This document shows, in pieces, positions 1 to 8,077 of a DNA stretch of 64,000 bases. Below the pieces are notes generated by a model. The model was not told the DNA's origin, ran no database searches, and was given only the letters and a program-made list of their open reading frames with translations. Positions within the stretch are counted from its first letter, which is position 1. Each line of letters begins with the position of its first letter. The position numbers and the translations under genes are program-made. Origin of the DNA: Streptomyces sp. F001 (lineage in GTDB: Bacteria > Actinomycetota > Actinomycetes > Streptomycetales > Streptomycetaceae); contig NZ_QZWF01000002.1 in the NCBI RefSeq assembly GCF_004187715.1, positions 1,135,021 to 1,199,020 on the forward strand, written 5' to 3'.

Positions 1-420
1 GGGCGAAGCGAGTACCGCTCCGCCCTGGCTTCGCTCCTGCCCAACCCCGCCCCCGAAACCGCCTATCTCTACCGGGAAGTTCAGGGCGAGCCCATCGTCT
101 GGTGGGATCCGCTGGCCTGGCAGGACACCGTCGCCCAGTGGTTGCCCTTCGCTCAGGGCCACGCAGCATGCGTCGATCAGCTCATCGGCTTCATCAAGCC
201 CCTGCCGGCCGAGGAGCAGGTACACCTCGGCCTTCCCTGGGTGGCGAACCTTGTCCTCGCCAATCCCAGCCAAGTAGCGACCCGCACTTACCTACTGACG
301 TCATGGCTGATCGAACTACGCCAAACTGTGGCCGACGCGGGCATGCCAGCCGACTGGCAACGGGTGGTCGACGCACTCGTAGTTGCTGGAGTGTCCCGAC
401 TCGCACCGTACTCGGAGTAA
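1..420 (+). CDS. C-terminal part of an unknown protein, cut by the window start
   Basis: An open frame runs from base 1 to a TAA at 418-420 and gives 139 residues with no stop. It was certainly longer, because coding continues to the first base without a start. The visible part is rich in Trp, Leu and Ala, reads as a helical soluble domain, and ends in Ala-Pro-Tyr-Ser-Glu. I see no catalytic motif and do not recognise the family. The next gene on the same strand begins within about 130 bases, so co-transcription is possible. Function unknown. Confidence 0.6.
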   Translation, partial: GRSEYRSALASLLPNPAPETAYLYREVQGEPIVWWDPLAWQDTVAQWLPFAQGHAACVDQLIGFIKPLPAEEQVHLGLPWVANLVLANPSQVATRTYLLTSWLIELRQTVADAGMPADWQRVVDALVVAGVSRLAPYSE

Positions 421-545
421 CCGTGCCGGGAGACGGAGCGCGCACAACAAGGCAAAGTCGACGGGTACGGTGACGCAGTGAACATCGATGGCCACCGCTG
501 CGCGGAACCCGAGAGACGTCCCCTTCCGGGCGGGCGACACGGACG

Positions 546-1581
546 GTGGTGCTGATAGGGCTGTCAGCTGCGGAGCAAGCCCTGCGGACGGCGAGTTCAG
601 CGGGCGGGCGGCTGGTCGACCTGGTGCGTCGCGAGAACCAGGGAGCCGGCCAGGCCTGCCCGTGGGACCTGGTCGTCTCCTCAACGCCTCGCCCCAGCAC
701 AGGGCCGCCGCCGCTTGGATCGTCGCTGACGAGATAATGAAGTCCCGCACAGGGATCAACAAGGACGCCTATGCACTGTGGCGGGATTCCACCCTCGACG
801 ACACCACCCTGCAAGGGCGCGAGCACAGCACTGTTCATTCTTTCGCCTACCCGGTCTTCGGCGCGGCCGGGGCACAGAAGAAGGCCAATCATGGGCTGGC
901 CGGCTACACCGGCGAGTGGCTGTGGTACCTCATCACCCGGGATATGGCTCCCGGCCCGGGGCACGCGGTCGAATTCCTCAGCGTCCCGGGCCCGACCGTA
1001 AGCGACAGCGGCGGCGACGGCATGATCGTCCACCGGGTAGACGGCACTGCGCAGAGCTTCGTCTTCCGCCTGTGGGAGATGAAAAAGTACAGCGCCAAGG
1101 CCGATGACCCCGCCAACACCATCCGCGGGGCGTGGCAGCAGCTCAACACCAAGGGCTCCATCTACCTGGGCCAGATGCCCTGGGCCGACCGGCAACTGGC
1201 TGCGGACACCCGCGTCTTCCTCAGCAGCGTGGTGCAGCAGTGGGTCGACGCGCAACCCACCGGCAGCGGCGGGGTGAGCGTAGCCCTGAACACCTCGGCG
1301 ACACCCCAAAAGGCATTCCACCTGTCGGTCTCCTCGGTGACCTGCTCTCTGGCAGAACCGTCTCCACACCGCTGACCCGCATCGACGCCGCCCAGCCAGC
1401 AGGCGGCCCCCTCTCCCTCACCTGCGCAACCCCCACCATCGAAGCCATTCGCGACGGCCGGCGCATCGCCACCGTCCCTGCGGACCACCACCTCGATGTC
1501 CTCGCCGCTCTCGACAGCGGTCTGGAACTGCAACACGTCCTGAGAAGAGGGCGCCTTTACACCACGCGCACCGCCAGGTAG
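546..1581 (+). pseudogene. PD-(D/E)XK nuclease-like protein with broken reading frame
   Basis: The best coding stretch is frame 2 (about 680-1340). It has an Asp in the Gly-Asp-Gly-Met-Ile-Val strand near 1015-1030, followed by Trp-Glu-Met-Lys-Lys near 1075-1090. That D...ExK arrangement fits a PD-(D/E)XK nuclease core. A GTG at 546 opens another frame with protein-like composition up to about 690, and a third frame carries plausible sequence from about 1330 to the TAG at 1579-1581. The gene therefore looks like one protein of about 345 residues broken by two single-base shifts. The longest uninterrupted frame is 488-1375 (295 aa). It resembles defence-type nucleases such as DUF1837, but I cannot assign a family by eye. 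The shifts could be decay or sequence error. Confidence 0.4.
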
Positions 1582-2006
1582 TCGTCCACCCGGCACCTGC
1601 GCGGCGGTACCCGGCTGCGGTCAGTCAGTAGACGGATCTTCGATCCGGCCTTGCCACGGTCAGTCGGATTGGGTCCGGTCAGTGGCCCCCATTGCTGCCC
1701 GCATACTGGCGGAGTCGATCGCGCACCGCGACTTCAGTGCAGCTCGCCACGGGCACCGAGCTCGACCAGGACCACGCTGTGGAGCCGGGCCCAGACTGTG
1801 GACGGACCGGATGACTCAGTCGTGGAACTGCCTCGACATTCATTTCGAATAGAGATTCGATTGATGGGGGTTCGGAAAGGTATCAGTAGCGGTCGCATAC
1901 CCGTGTACGCATCCCGCTACTGCGGTTGGGACGGCATCGTTAGGCAGCGCAACGTGACGGACGGCAGGCGTCGAGGCGGCTTGGACGTGAGGGTGGAGGG
2001 GGACCG
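1582..2006. other. Intergenic region, 425 bp
   Basis: I see no convincing gene here: the frames on both strands have poor third-position bias. An AT-richer patch around 1838-1865 (ATTCATTTCGAATAGAGATT and onward) stands out from the GC-rich surroundings. It is a reasonable place for the promoter of the DUF5131 gene that starts at 2007. No clear inverted repeat or tRNA was noticed. Confidence 0.4.
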
Positions 2007-2774
2007 GTGAGTGACCGCAGTTCTATCGAGTGGACCGAGGCGACCTGGAATCCGACGACGGGCTGCGACCGGGTGTCGGCCGGATGCGACAACTGCTACG
2101 CGCTCACGCTCGCCAAGCGGCTGAAGGCGATGGGGTCGGCGAAGTATCAGAACGACGGGGATCCCCGTACCTCCGGTCCGGGTTTCGGGCTGACCGTGCA
2201 TCCGCAGGCGCTGCGGGTGCCGCTGGGCTGGCGCACGCCGCGCACGGTGTTCGTGAACTCCATGAGCGATCTCTTCCACGCCCGGGTCCCCCTGGACTAC
2301 GTGCAGCGCGTGTTCAATGTGATGGCATCGACGCCGCAGCACACCTATCAGGTCCTGACCAAGCGGGCGCGGCGGCTACGACAGGTTGCGGACCGGCTCC
2401 AGTGGCCGGGGAATCTGTGGATGGGCGTGTCGGTGGAGAGCGCGAAGGAACTGCCGCGCGTGGACGATCTACGGCTGGTGCCGGCGTCGGTGCGGTTCCT
2501 GTCGTGTGAGCCCCTGCTCGGCCCGCTCACGGGTTTGGATCTGGACGGCATCGACTGGGCGATCGTCGGCGGTGAGTCCGGCCTGGGAGCCCGGCCGATG
2601 GACCTGGCCTGGGTCGGTGACATCGTCGAGCAGTGCAGGCAGTCCGGGACGGCGCCGTTCGTCAAGCAGCTCGGCTCGTGCTGGAACAAGACCCATCACA
2701 AGGACATCGCACGCTTCCCCGCCGACCTGCGGGTGCGCGAGTATCCGCAAGCCCGGGACCGTGCCCCGGCCTGA
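2007..2774 (+). CDS. DUF5131 (phage Gp37/Gp68) three-Cys-motif protein
   Basis: This 255-residue protein opens with the Gp37/Gp68 signature: Trp-Thr-Glu-Ala-Thr-Trp-Asn-Pro, then Cys20-x6-Cys27-x2-Cys30-Tyr. The three cysteines recall the iron-sulfur site of radical-SAM enzymes, which is why the family is thought to be radical-SAM-like; its chemistry is unknown. Later family blocks are Phe-Val-Asn-Ser-Met-Ser-Asp-Leu-Phe-His, Leu-Thr-Lys-Arg, Gly-Val-Ser-Val-Glu and Gly-Gly-Glu-Ser-Gly. The GTG start has a strong ribosome site (GGAGGGGGA). The gene converges with its usual partner tcmP, leaving 11 bp between stops. Length and blocks fit an intact member. Confidence 0.9.
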   Translation: MSDRSSIEWTEATWNPTTGCDRVSAGCDNCYALTLAKRLKAMGSAKYQNDGDPRTSGPGFGLTVHPQALRVPLGWRTPRTVFVNSMSDLFHARVPLDYVQRVFNVMASTPQHTYQVLTKRARRLRQVADRLQWPGNLWMGVSVESAKELPRVDDLRLVPASVRFLSCEPLLGPLTGLDLDGIDWAIVGGESGLGARPMDLAWVGDIVEQCRQSGTAPFVKQLGSCWNKTHHKDIARFPADLRVREYPQARDRAPA

Positions 2775-2785
2775 ACGGTGGGACG

Positions 2786-3901
2786 TCAGGCGGCAGCAGG
2801 GAGGCTCACCTGGCTCTTGCTGGTGAGCTTGCCCGACGAAAGGATCACCACGGAGCCGTCCTGACGCATCTGCCGCACCGCCTTCAAAGCGTGCGTGGGC
2901 ATCCAGCGGGAAGTCTCGGTCAGCAGCCACTGCCCGACCGCCTCCACCGTGGCGGGACCGGACACGAGCCGTTGCGCCACCAGCTCCAGCAGCTCCGGGT
3001 CGCACGTCTCGAACGCCTGGAAGAGGTCGAGCTGACCGACAGGCTGGGCGCCGCGGGTGCGGGGATCCTGGAAGCTTTCGCCGTCGCGGTCGTCGACGTT
3101 CCACATCGCTTCCTTCATCGCCTTCAGGCCCGCATCGCTGCCGGTGCCGAACACCAGGTACAGAGGCTGCCCGGTGCGCGGCACCAGCCGGAACTGCAGC
3201 TGGTAGGCGAAGCCTGCTCGCCGCAGCGCGCTGCGGTAGGTGCCCAGCCAGGCCCGCCATCGTTCATCGGGCCGGGCCTCGTCCGCGGCCGGCGCCCAGT
3301 GCTGACGGCCGCCGAAGACCGTGTCGAGGACGTCGGCGTTCAGTTCTTCCCTGCGGCTGAACCAGTTGGGCCCGAAGGTGGTGATGACCTCGCTGGAACG
3401 GTTGCGGGCGATCCTGCGCGTCACCTCCAGCGGCACGTTCACGCTGCCCCAGCTGTCGAAGATCCCGAGAATGGGATGGCCCCACGCTTGCAGCTCGGTC
3501 AGCACCGCAATGCTGTCCCGTCCCGCCTCCCCACGGCGGACCTCCACCCGCACCGGAAGCTCCGACAGGTTGCCGAACCGGCCGGTCAGTTCGGACACAA
3601 GGTGTTCGTGGCGGGCCCGGTCCTTCTCGATGAAGACCAGGTGCACCCGCTCAGGAGTGAGGTTCATCCGGTCAACGGCGGTGTGGTTCAGCAGCCGGTC
3701 CAGGATGAACACCGGGGAACCGGGCTCTCCGCCCTCGTATCGGCCCGGTCCGGCGAACGCGTCCAGCAGTGTCACCCGGGGTCGGCTGTATCCGGTGCGC
3801 TGCGACGTCTGCAGCAGGATCGGCCACCACGCATCGAGATACCTCTGGTAGAGGCGATGCTTGGCTGCCGTAGCAGGCTCCAGCGGCCACAGAACACCCA
3901 T
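2786..3901 (-). CDS. tcmP: Three-Cys-motif partner protein TcmP
   Basis: A 371-residue protein. The start at 3901 is chosen because GAGGGGG lies 6 bp upstream; an in-frame ATG at 3949 lacks a ribosome site. The N-terminus (Leu-Trp-Pro-Leu-Glu-Pro-Ala-Thr-Ala-Ala-Lys-His) and Leu-Leu-Asp-Ala-Phe-Ala-Gly-Pro-Gly-Arg-Tyr are typical of TcmP. The latter is a glycine-rich motif like that of Rossmann-fold methyltransferases. Family knowledge: TcmP genes are consistently found beside three-Cys-motif genes such as the DUF5131 gene here, with unknown joint function. The convergent rather than tandem arrangement is a mild oddity. The C-terminus (from about residue 280) resembles a winged-helix domain. 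Confidence 0.85.
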   Translation of the reverse strand: MGVLWPLEPATAAKHRLYQRYLDAWWPILLQTSQRTGYSRPRVTLLDAFAGPGRYEGGEPGSPVFILDRLLNHTAVDRMNLTPERVHLVFIEKDRARHEHLVSELTGRFGNLSELPVRVEVRRGEAGRDSIAVLTELQAWGHPILGIFDSWGSVNVPLEVTRRIARNRSSEVITTFGPNWFSRREELNADVLDTVFGGRQHWAPAADEARPDERWRAWLGTYRSALRRAGFAYQLQFRLVPRTGQPLYLVFGTGSDAGLKAMKEAMWNVDDRDGESFQDPRTRGAQPVGQLDLFQAFETCDPELLELVAQRLVSGPATVEAVGQWLLTETSRWMPTHALKAVRQMRQDGSVVILSSGKLTSKSQVSLPAAA

Positions 3902-3999
3902 GCCGGCCCCCTCGGTCAACAGAATGTGCACCGATTGTCCGCTGAGCATCCGTCAGACACCAGAGCGCCTTTCCTCCGATCCGAGACCCATTGCGGGCC

Positions 4000-4245
4000 G
4001 TGAGTGAGGGTTCGCACGTTTCCGGTGCGGCCGAGGCGTACGCCGCAGCCCTCGCCTCGTTTTCGGCGACCTGCCGCCTCGAGGCACCGGTCGGCCGAGT
4101 CGAACCGCTCCAGGCAGACGTGGCATTGCAGAGTGCCCGCGGCCGATCGGCCAGAGACGCCCAGTTGGTTGCGCTGTTCCGTGAAGCAAGGGATCTTGGG
4201 CGCGTCGCGCGCCTGGGCTTTGCACGTTGGTGTATGCAGACCTGA
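4000..4245 (+). CDS. Small hypothetical protein
   Basis: An 81-residue frame from GTG 4000 (an in-frame TTG lies at 3991) to TGA at 4243-4245. Third codon positions are mostly G or C, and the composition is protein-like: Ala/Arg-rich helices with a Cys-Arg-Leu-Glu segment. It sits between divergent tcmP and the sigma-like gene and could be the first gene of that run. No family is recognised and the ribosome site is weak, so this is tentative. Confidence 0.35.
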   Translation: MSEGSHVSGAAEAYAAALASFSATCRLEAPVGRVEPLQADVALQSARGRSARDAQLVALFREARDLGRVARLGFARWCMQT

Positions 4246-4296
4246 AGGTCGGCCGCTGCAGGCGCCGAGCGGGGAGCATGGGATCGGGGGTGGCTC

Positions 4297-5244
4297 GTGG
4301 CCAGCGGGGCTTTCGAGGAGCTGCAGACCGGCGAGTTCGGGCCGGCCACGTTTGATCTGCTGCGGCGGCTGGTCCACCAGGTGCGCCGTGCCTCCGGCTT
4401 TCCGCCCCCGGAAGGACACACCGTCTGGAGCGATGACGCGGCCTACGACGTGATCCGTGCGATGTGGTCCCAGAAAGGGGGACAGCGGTTCGTGACCATC
4501 TGCTTCGTCCAGGCCGCCGACGAGGCCTCCCTGGAGCGACTGTTCCTCACGTCGATCAAGAACTTCCTTATCGATGAGGCGAAGAAGACGCCGCGGGGCA
4601 AGCTCCGGCGCCGCATCGCCCGCTTGATGAGCGAGGACACGGCCTACCGGAAGAGCAGCGGTTCACCGCCGCGCTGGGCGCTGGCCGAGCATGCCGAGGG
4701 AGCTGTGTGGCAGGGAGATCTCGACGATCTCATCGCACAGGCGGCAAGCGTGACAGGTGTCGGCATCACCCGATGGAACCATTCCGGCCCCACACCCAAG
4801 CAGACGGCCCATGCCCTCAAGACCATCCTCCTGCGCGTGCTCCAGTACGCCCAGGGAGCGGTGCGGGAGGAAGACCTCGCCAAGGTCCTCGAGGCCCGGT
4901 TCGACCTCCTGGCACCGGCCTGCTTCACCGCGCTGTACGCCGATGAAGGGACCGTCGCCGAACTCGTCGACCAGCACGCGGCCATCACCGCACCGGACCC
5001 CACGGGAGTCGACGGAGTGGCCGAGGACATCTGGCAGCGCCTCTCACCCAACGAACGCCTGTTGCTTCCCTACCTCGACAAGGACGCCCATCACGCGGCG
5101 CAGCTGCTGGAGATCCGGCAAGCTCATGCGGCTGCCGTCCTGTCGAACCTCAAGACAGCGCTCCGTATCGCCCTATCCGCGGACAGCGACCCCCAGGCGG
5201 TCATGACCGCCCTGTTGCGGCGCTGCGGCGACGCTCCTTCGTGA
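4297..5244 (+). CDS. Sigma-factor-like protein heading the ubiquitin-like operon
   Basis: A 315-residue protein from a GTG start. Residues about 85-115 (Ile-Lys-Asn-Phe-Leu-Ile-Asp-Glu-Ala-Lys-Lys-Thr, then Lys-Leu-Arg-Arg-Arg-Ile) resemble sigma-70 region 2, where DNA is melted. Residues about 250-300 (Leu-Ser-Pro-Asn-Glu-Arg-Leu-Leu-Leu-Pro-Tyr-Leu-Asp, then an Ala-rich helix pair) resemble region 4, which binds -35 DNA. I infer a divergent sigma-like regulator. It is followed by an XRE-like gene and an ImmA/IrrE protease and then the ubiquitin-like genes, which suggests it controls them. The sigma assignment rests on short motifs and is not certain. Confidence 0.6.
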   Translation: MASGAFEELQTGEFGPATFDLLRRLVHQVRRASGFPPPEGHTVWSDDAAYDVIRAMWSQKGGQRFVTICFVQAADEASLERLFLTSIKNFLIDEAKKTPRGKLRRRIARLMSEDTAYRKSSGSPPRWALAEHAEGAVWQGDLDDLIAQAASVTGVGITRWNHSGPTPKQTAHALKTILLRVLQYAQGAVREEDLAKVLEARFDLLAPACFTALYADEGTVAELVDQHAAITAPDPTGVDGVAEDIWQRLSPNERLLLPYLDKDAHHAAQLLEIRQAHAAAVLSNLKTALRIALSADSDPQAVMTALLRRCGDAPS

Positions 5245-5324
5245 ACAGCCCCAGTTACGTCGTCTGGATCCGGTGAGAAGAGAATGCGCTGATGGACCAC
5301 AGCCGAGGAGACGGGGGAGACGGT

Positions 5325-6233
5325 ATGAGCTCTGTCCACACCACTGCCTACCAACGGCTGGTGGCTGCCGCAGCGGGACTGAAGGTGCCCGACGCCGTCC
5401 GCCAGGTGGCCTCCGCACCACCCCAGGACCCGCAGCCGGGCCAGATCTGGCGCGCAGCATGGGAGGACACCATCCAGCTGCTGCTGATCACAGCGGCCGG
5501 CGACGATGACACCCTGTGCGCCGTGCCGGCCTCCTTCGAACGGTACGCCGACCCCGACACCCTACTCCTGCCCGCTCCCGCGACCACCCTGGAACAGCCA
5601 CTGGCCCTGTGGTGGGGCCTGGAAACGACCCTTCCGTGGTGTGTGCTGGACCGGCAGGTCAGCGAGCTGACGGGCCGCCCTCCCGTCCTCACCGCCCGTA
5701 CGCTTGCCGCCGCCGTGCCCGGCACGCAGTGGGGGAGTGGCCCAGCCTTGTCCGCGCCGACCATCGAGTACCGCGGAGTCCTGGCCGATCAGCTCGCGCT
5801 CTTTGCCTCGGCGCAGTGGGCTCCCCAAGGATCGGGAGGCCTCAACCAGCTGTTTCGTGACCACGGCATCAGTGCCCCGCTTCTCGGGGCCGAACTGAAA
5901 TTGCCGCCGCCCCAGGCTCTCGCCGTCTGGAGGGGGCAACTGGCCCTGACCGCTGACCAGGCCGCCACGCTCGCCGATCGCCTCAAGCAGCCGGCCAGTC
6001 AGCTGCTCGAGGCCAACCCCGCCTTGCCGTCCGCCGTCGTGCACGAACTTAACCGTCCCCTGCGCCGCAAGCAGGTGAAGGCGCTCGCCGCTCAGCACGA
6101 CGAGACCGAGCGCGATGCCCGGCTGCGCGCCGCCTACGGTATCTACACGCTCGCGGCACGCGACGACGACCGCACGCAGCCGAACTGGACGGCACGCACG
6201 GACCGCTACTTCGAACTGCGTCTGGGCGAATAG
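5325..6233 (+). CDS. XRE-like partner of the ImmA/IrrE protease
   Basis: A 302-residue protein. The ATG at 5325 is preferred because GGGGGAGA precedes it; an in-frame ATG lies at 5292. Near residues 205-240 it has an XRE-like helix-turn-helix (Trp-Arg-Gly-Gln-Leu-Ala-Leu-Thr-Ala-Asp-Gln-Ala-Ala-Thr-Leu-Ala). The rest is not recognised. ImmA/IrrE proteases usually cleave or antagonise a neighbouring XRE repressor, and the next gene starts 12 bp downstream. I infer that this is the protease target or an anti-sigma-type partner of the protein encoded just upstream. Confidence 0.6.
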   Translation: MSSVHTTAYQRLVAAAAGLKVPDAVRQVASAPPQDPQPGQIWRAAWEDTIQLLLITAAGDDDTLCAVPASFERYADPDTLLLPAPATTLEQPLALWWGLETTLPWCVLDRQVSELTGRPPVLTARTLAAAVPGTQWGSGPALSAPTIEYRGVLADQLALFASAQWAPQGSGGLNQLFRDHGISAPLLGAELKLPPPQALAVWRGQLALTADQAATLADRLKQPASQLLEANPALPSAVVHELNRPLRRKQVKALAAQHDETERDARLRAAYGIYTLAARDDDRTQPNWTARTDRYFELRLGE

Positions 6234-6245
6234 GGGGCACAGCGC

Positions 6246-7271
6246 GTGGTCAACTACGTGCTCGCCGGCGCTGCCCGGACCCAGGCCGCTGCGATGATCC
6301 AGGAACTCGAAGCGGCTCGTCCCGGCGCGGTCGAGCGCCTGGCACAAGGCGCCCTCGCGGAGCTGAGAACCTGGCCCGAGCTGACCGTCCTGGAGGTCGA
6401 CGAGAATCTGACGGAACAAGGGTGCAGCGTCGCCGGAGCGTATGACTTCGGCCCGCCACCGCACCTGTCCGTCGCCACGTCCGCCAGCCGTGCACGGCGG
6501 GACTTCACCGCCCTACACGAATTGGGCCACCACCTGCAGAAGAACAGCTTCGCCCTCATGGAGCCCTTCGGCAGGGAACCCGACGGTGGCCTCCTTCTGG
6601 AGGATGCAGCCTGCGACGCGTTCGCAGCCGAGATCCTGCTCCCCGCGCCCCTCGTCAACCAGCACCTGGACACCAAGGGACCCACCGCGTCGACGGTCAC
6701 CCAGCTGTGGCAGGCGAGCAACGCCTCCCGCATGGCGGTCTGCGTTCGAGCCGTCCAGCGTCTCCCTGCCCCTGGCCACATCCTCCTCCTAGACACCACA
6801 GGACACCTCGCCTTCGCGGCATCCCACGGCCTTCCGCCCCTGCGACGCGGCAGTTTCCAAGGCGACATAGCCGTCATCGACCGCGCGCTGACCGGTTCCG
6901 GCCACGCACGTGGGCTGACCCAGGTTCGCTACCGCGACGGCATCCTTGGACGGCAACTCCACACCGACACCGCGTCCATGGACGGCTACCTCGTCGCCGT
7001 CCTCGTCACCGACTCCGCCCCCTGGCGCACCTTCACCCCACCCACCCGCGACACCGGCCCCCAGTCACGCGACTACATCTGCGCGAACTGCGACGAGGAG
7101 TACCGCTCCTTCGACCCCGCCTGCCAGCGCTGCCACATCCCCCCGTGCCCCGACTGCGGCCGCTGCGCCTGCCCGCCCCGCGTCACCGAACGCCTCTGCC
7201 CAGGCTGCTTCACCCTGCACCCGCCCTCGATGTTCCCCTCGGGCAGCGACCGCTGCCTCAACTGCGACTGA
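6246..7271 (+). CDS. ImmA/IrrE metallo-endopeptidase with C-terminal zinc ribbon
   Basis: A 341-residue protein. Its core carries the gluzincin motif His-Glu-Leu-Gly-His-His (near residues 98-103) followed by Glu-Asp-Ala-Ala-Cys-Asp-Ala-Phe-Ala-Ala-Glu, the standard ImmA/IrrE zinc site plus the downstream Glu helix. The last 70 residues add a Cys-rich module (Cys-Ala-Asn-Cys, Cys-Gln-Arg-Cys, Cys-Pro-Asp-Cys and more), which likely binds zinc. Such proteases derepress neighbouring genes by cutting an XRE or anti-sigma protein. Placed third behind sigma-like and XRE-like genes, it likely senses a signal for the ubiquitin-like genes that follow. Confidence 0.88.
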   Translation: MVNYVLAGAARTQAAAMIQELEAARPGAVERLAQGALAELRTWPELTVLEVDENLTEQGCSVAGAYDFGPPPHLSVATSASRARRDFTALHELGHHLQKNSFALMEPFGREPDGGLLLEDAACDAFAAEILLPAPLVNQHLDTKGPTASTVTQLWQASNASRMAVCVRAVQRLPAPGHILLLDTTGHLAFAASHGLPPLRRGSFQGDIAVIDRALTGSGHARGLTQVRYRDGILGRQLHTDTASMDGYLVAVLVTDSAPWRTFTPPTRDTGPQSRDYICANCDEEYRSFDPACQRCHIPPCPDCGRCACPPRVTERLCPGCFTLHPPSMFPSGSDRCLNCD

Positions 7272-7418
7272 CGCTTCGACACCCCCATCTGCACCACGTT
7301 CACCCCTACCCGCGAGTTACGTCGTCCGTCCCAGGCGAAGCACCCCACCCAGGGGTGATCACGGAACCCGGGCGCCGGCCGCGGGCGCCGTCGGAACTTC
7401 GCCGGCAGGAACAGAACG

Positions 7419-7703
7419 ATGGCTATTCAGATCACCGCGGTGCGCCTGTCGACCGGCGGCACCACGCACGAACACATCACCCACCTGTGGTGGACCGAGC
7501 AGGCGTCCCGCAAGACCGGCGACAACACGCGGGCGCAGATTGTCGACTGGATCGAGAACCAGGCCGGCAAGGCCTACACCAGCGACCGAGCCGGGCACCG
7601 CACGGAAGTCGCCGTGGTGGCGCCCGCCCGAGGCGAGAAGTACCTGAGGACCCACGCCGACGGCGTGTGGACCAACAACCTCCTCGCCCTTCCCCGGCGC
7701 TGA
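7419..7703 (+). CDS. DUF3892 family protein
   Basis: A 94-residue protein with the DUF3892 pattern. It starts Ile-Gln-Ile-Thr-Ala-Val-Arg-Leu, then His-Glu-His-Ile-Thr-His-Leu-Trp-Trp, a Gln-Ile-Val-Asp-Trp-Ile-Glu helix, Ala-Tyr-Thr-Ser-Asp, and ends Tyr-Leu-Arg-Thr-His-Ala-Asp-Gly-Val-Trp-Thr-Asn-Asn-Leu-Leu. The family is small, beta-rich and of unknown function. It is often seen in mobile defence contexts. Here it sits 147 bp after the protease and 113 bp before the ubiquitin-like gene, on the same strand. It may be an accessory member of the conjugation locus. Confidence 0.8.
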   Translation: MAIQITAVRLSTGGTTHEHITHLWWTEQASRKTGDNTRAQIVDWIENQAGKAYTSDRAGHRTEVAVVAPARGEKYLRTHADGVWTNNLLALPRR

Positions 7704-7816
7704 CCCGCCACACCAACACGGCTGTCCGGCGCGCCGCCCATGCGGTGGCCCGCCGGACGCTCGCCCCGCCCGGGGCACCTCCGGGCGAACACACGCCCCC
7801 TCACCTAGGAGGACCC

Positions 7817-8077
7817 ATGTCTCAGGACAGCCACGGGCCCGCGCCCGTCACGATCATCGTCAACGCCCGCCCGCACACCTGGAAGGCGAAGGAAATCACC
7901 TTCGAGCAGGTCGTCGACCTGGCCTACCCCGGCCAGCCGCCGAACGACCAGGACACCTACACCGTCCGCTACAGCCGCGGCCACGACGGCCACGGAACGG
8001 GCAGCCTCACCGCTGGCCACAGCGTCAGAGTGAAGAAGGGGATGGTCTTCGATGCCTACCGCACTTCTCGCTCGTGA
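7817..8077 (+). CDS. Ubiquitin-like protein (multiubiquitin-domain family, single domain)
   Basis: An 86-residue protein with an excellent ribosome site (AGGAGGAC). Residues about 11-80 form one beta-grasp unit of the bacterial multiubiquitin type: Ile-Ile-Val-Asn-Ala-Arg, Glu-Ile-Thr-Phe-Glu-Gln-Val-Val-Asp-Leu-Ala-Tyr, Tyr-Thr-Val-Arg-Tyr-Ser, Gly-Ser-Leu-Thr-Ala-Gly, Val-Lys-Lys-Gly-Met-Val-Phe. Related proteins often carry several copies; this one has one. It ends Thr-Ser-Arg-Ser rather than Gly-Gly, so activation would need processing or a non-canonical C-terminus. The next gene (fused E2/E1) overlaps its end by 26 bp, implying translational coupling. I infer that it is the modifier conjugated to targets. 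Confidence 0.88.
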   Translation: MSQDSHGPAPVTIIVNARPHTWKAKEITFEQVVDLAYPGQPPNDQDTYTVRYSRGHDGHGTGSLTAGHSVRVKKGMVFDAYRTSRS

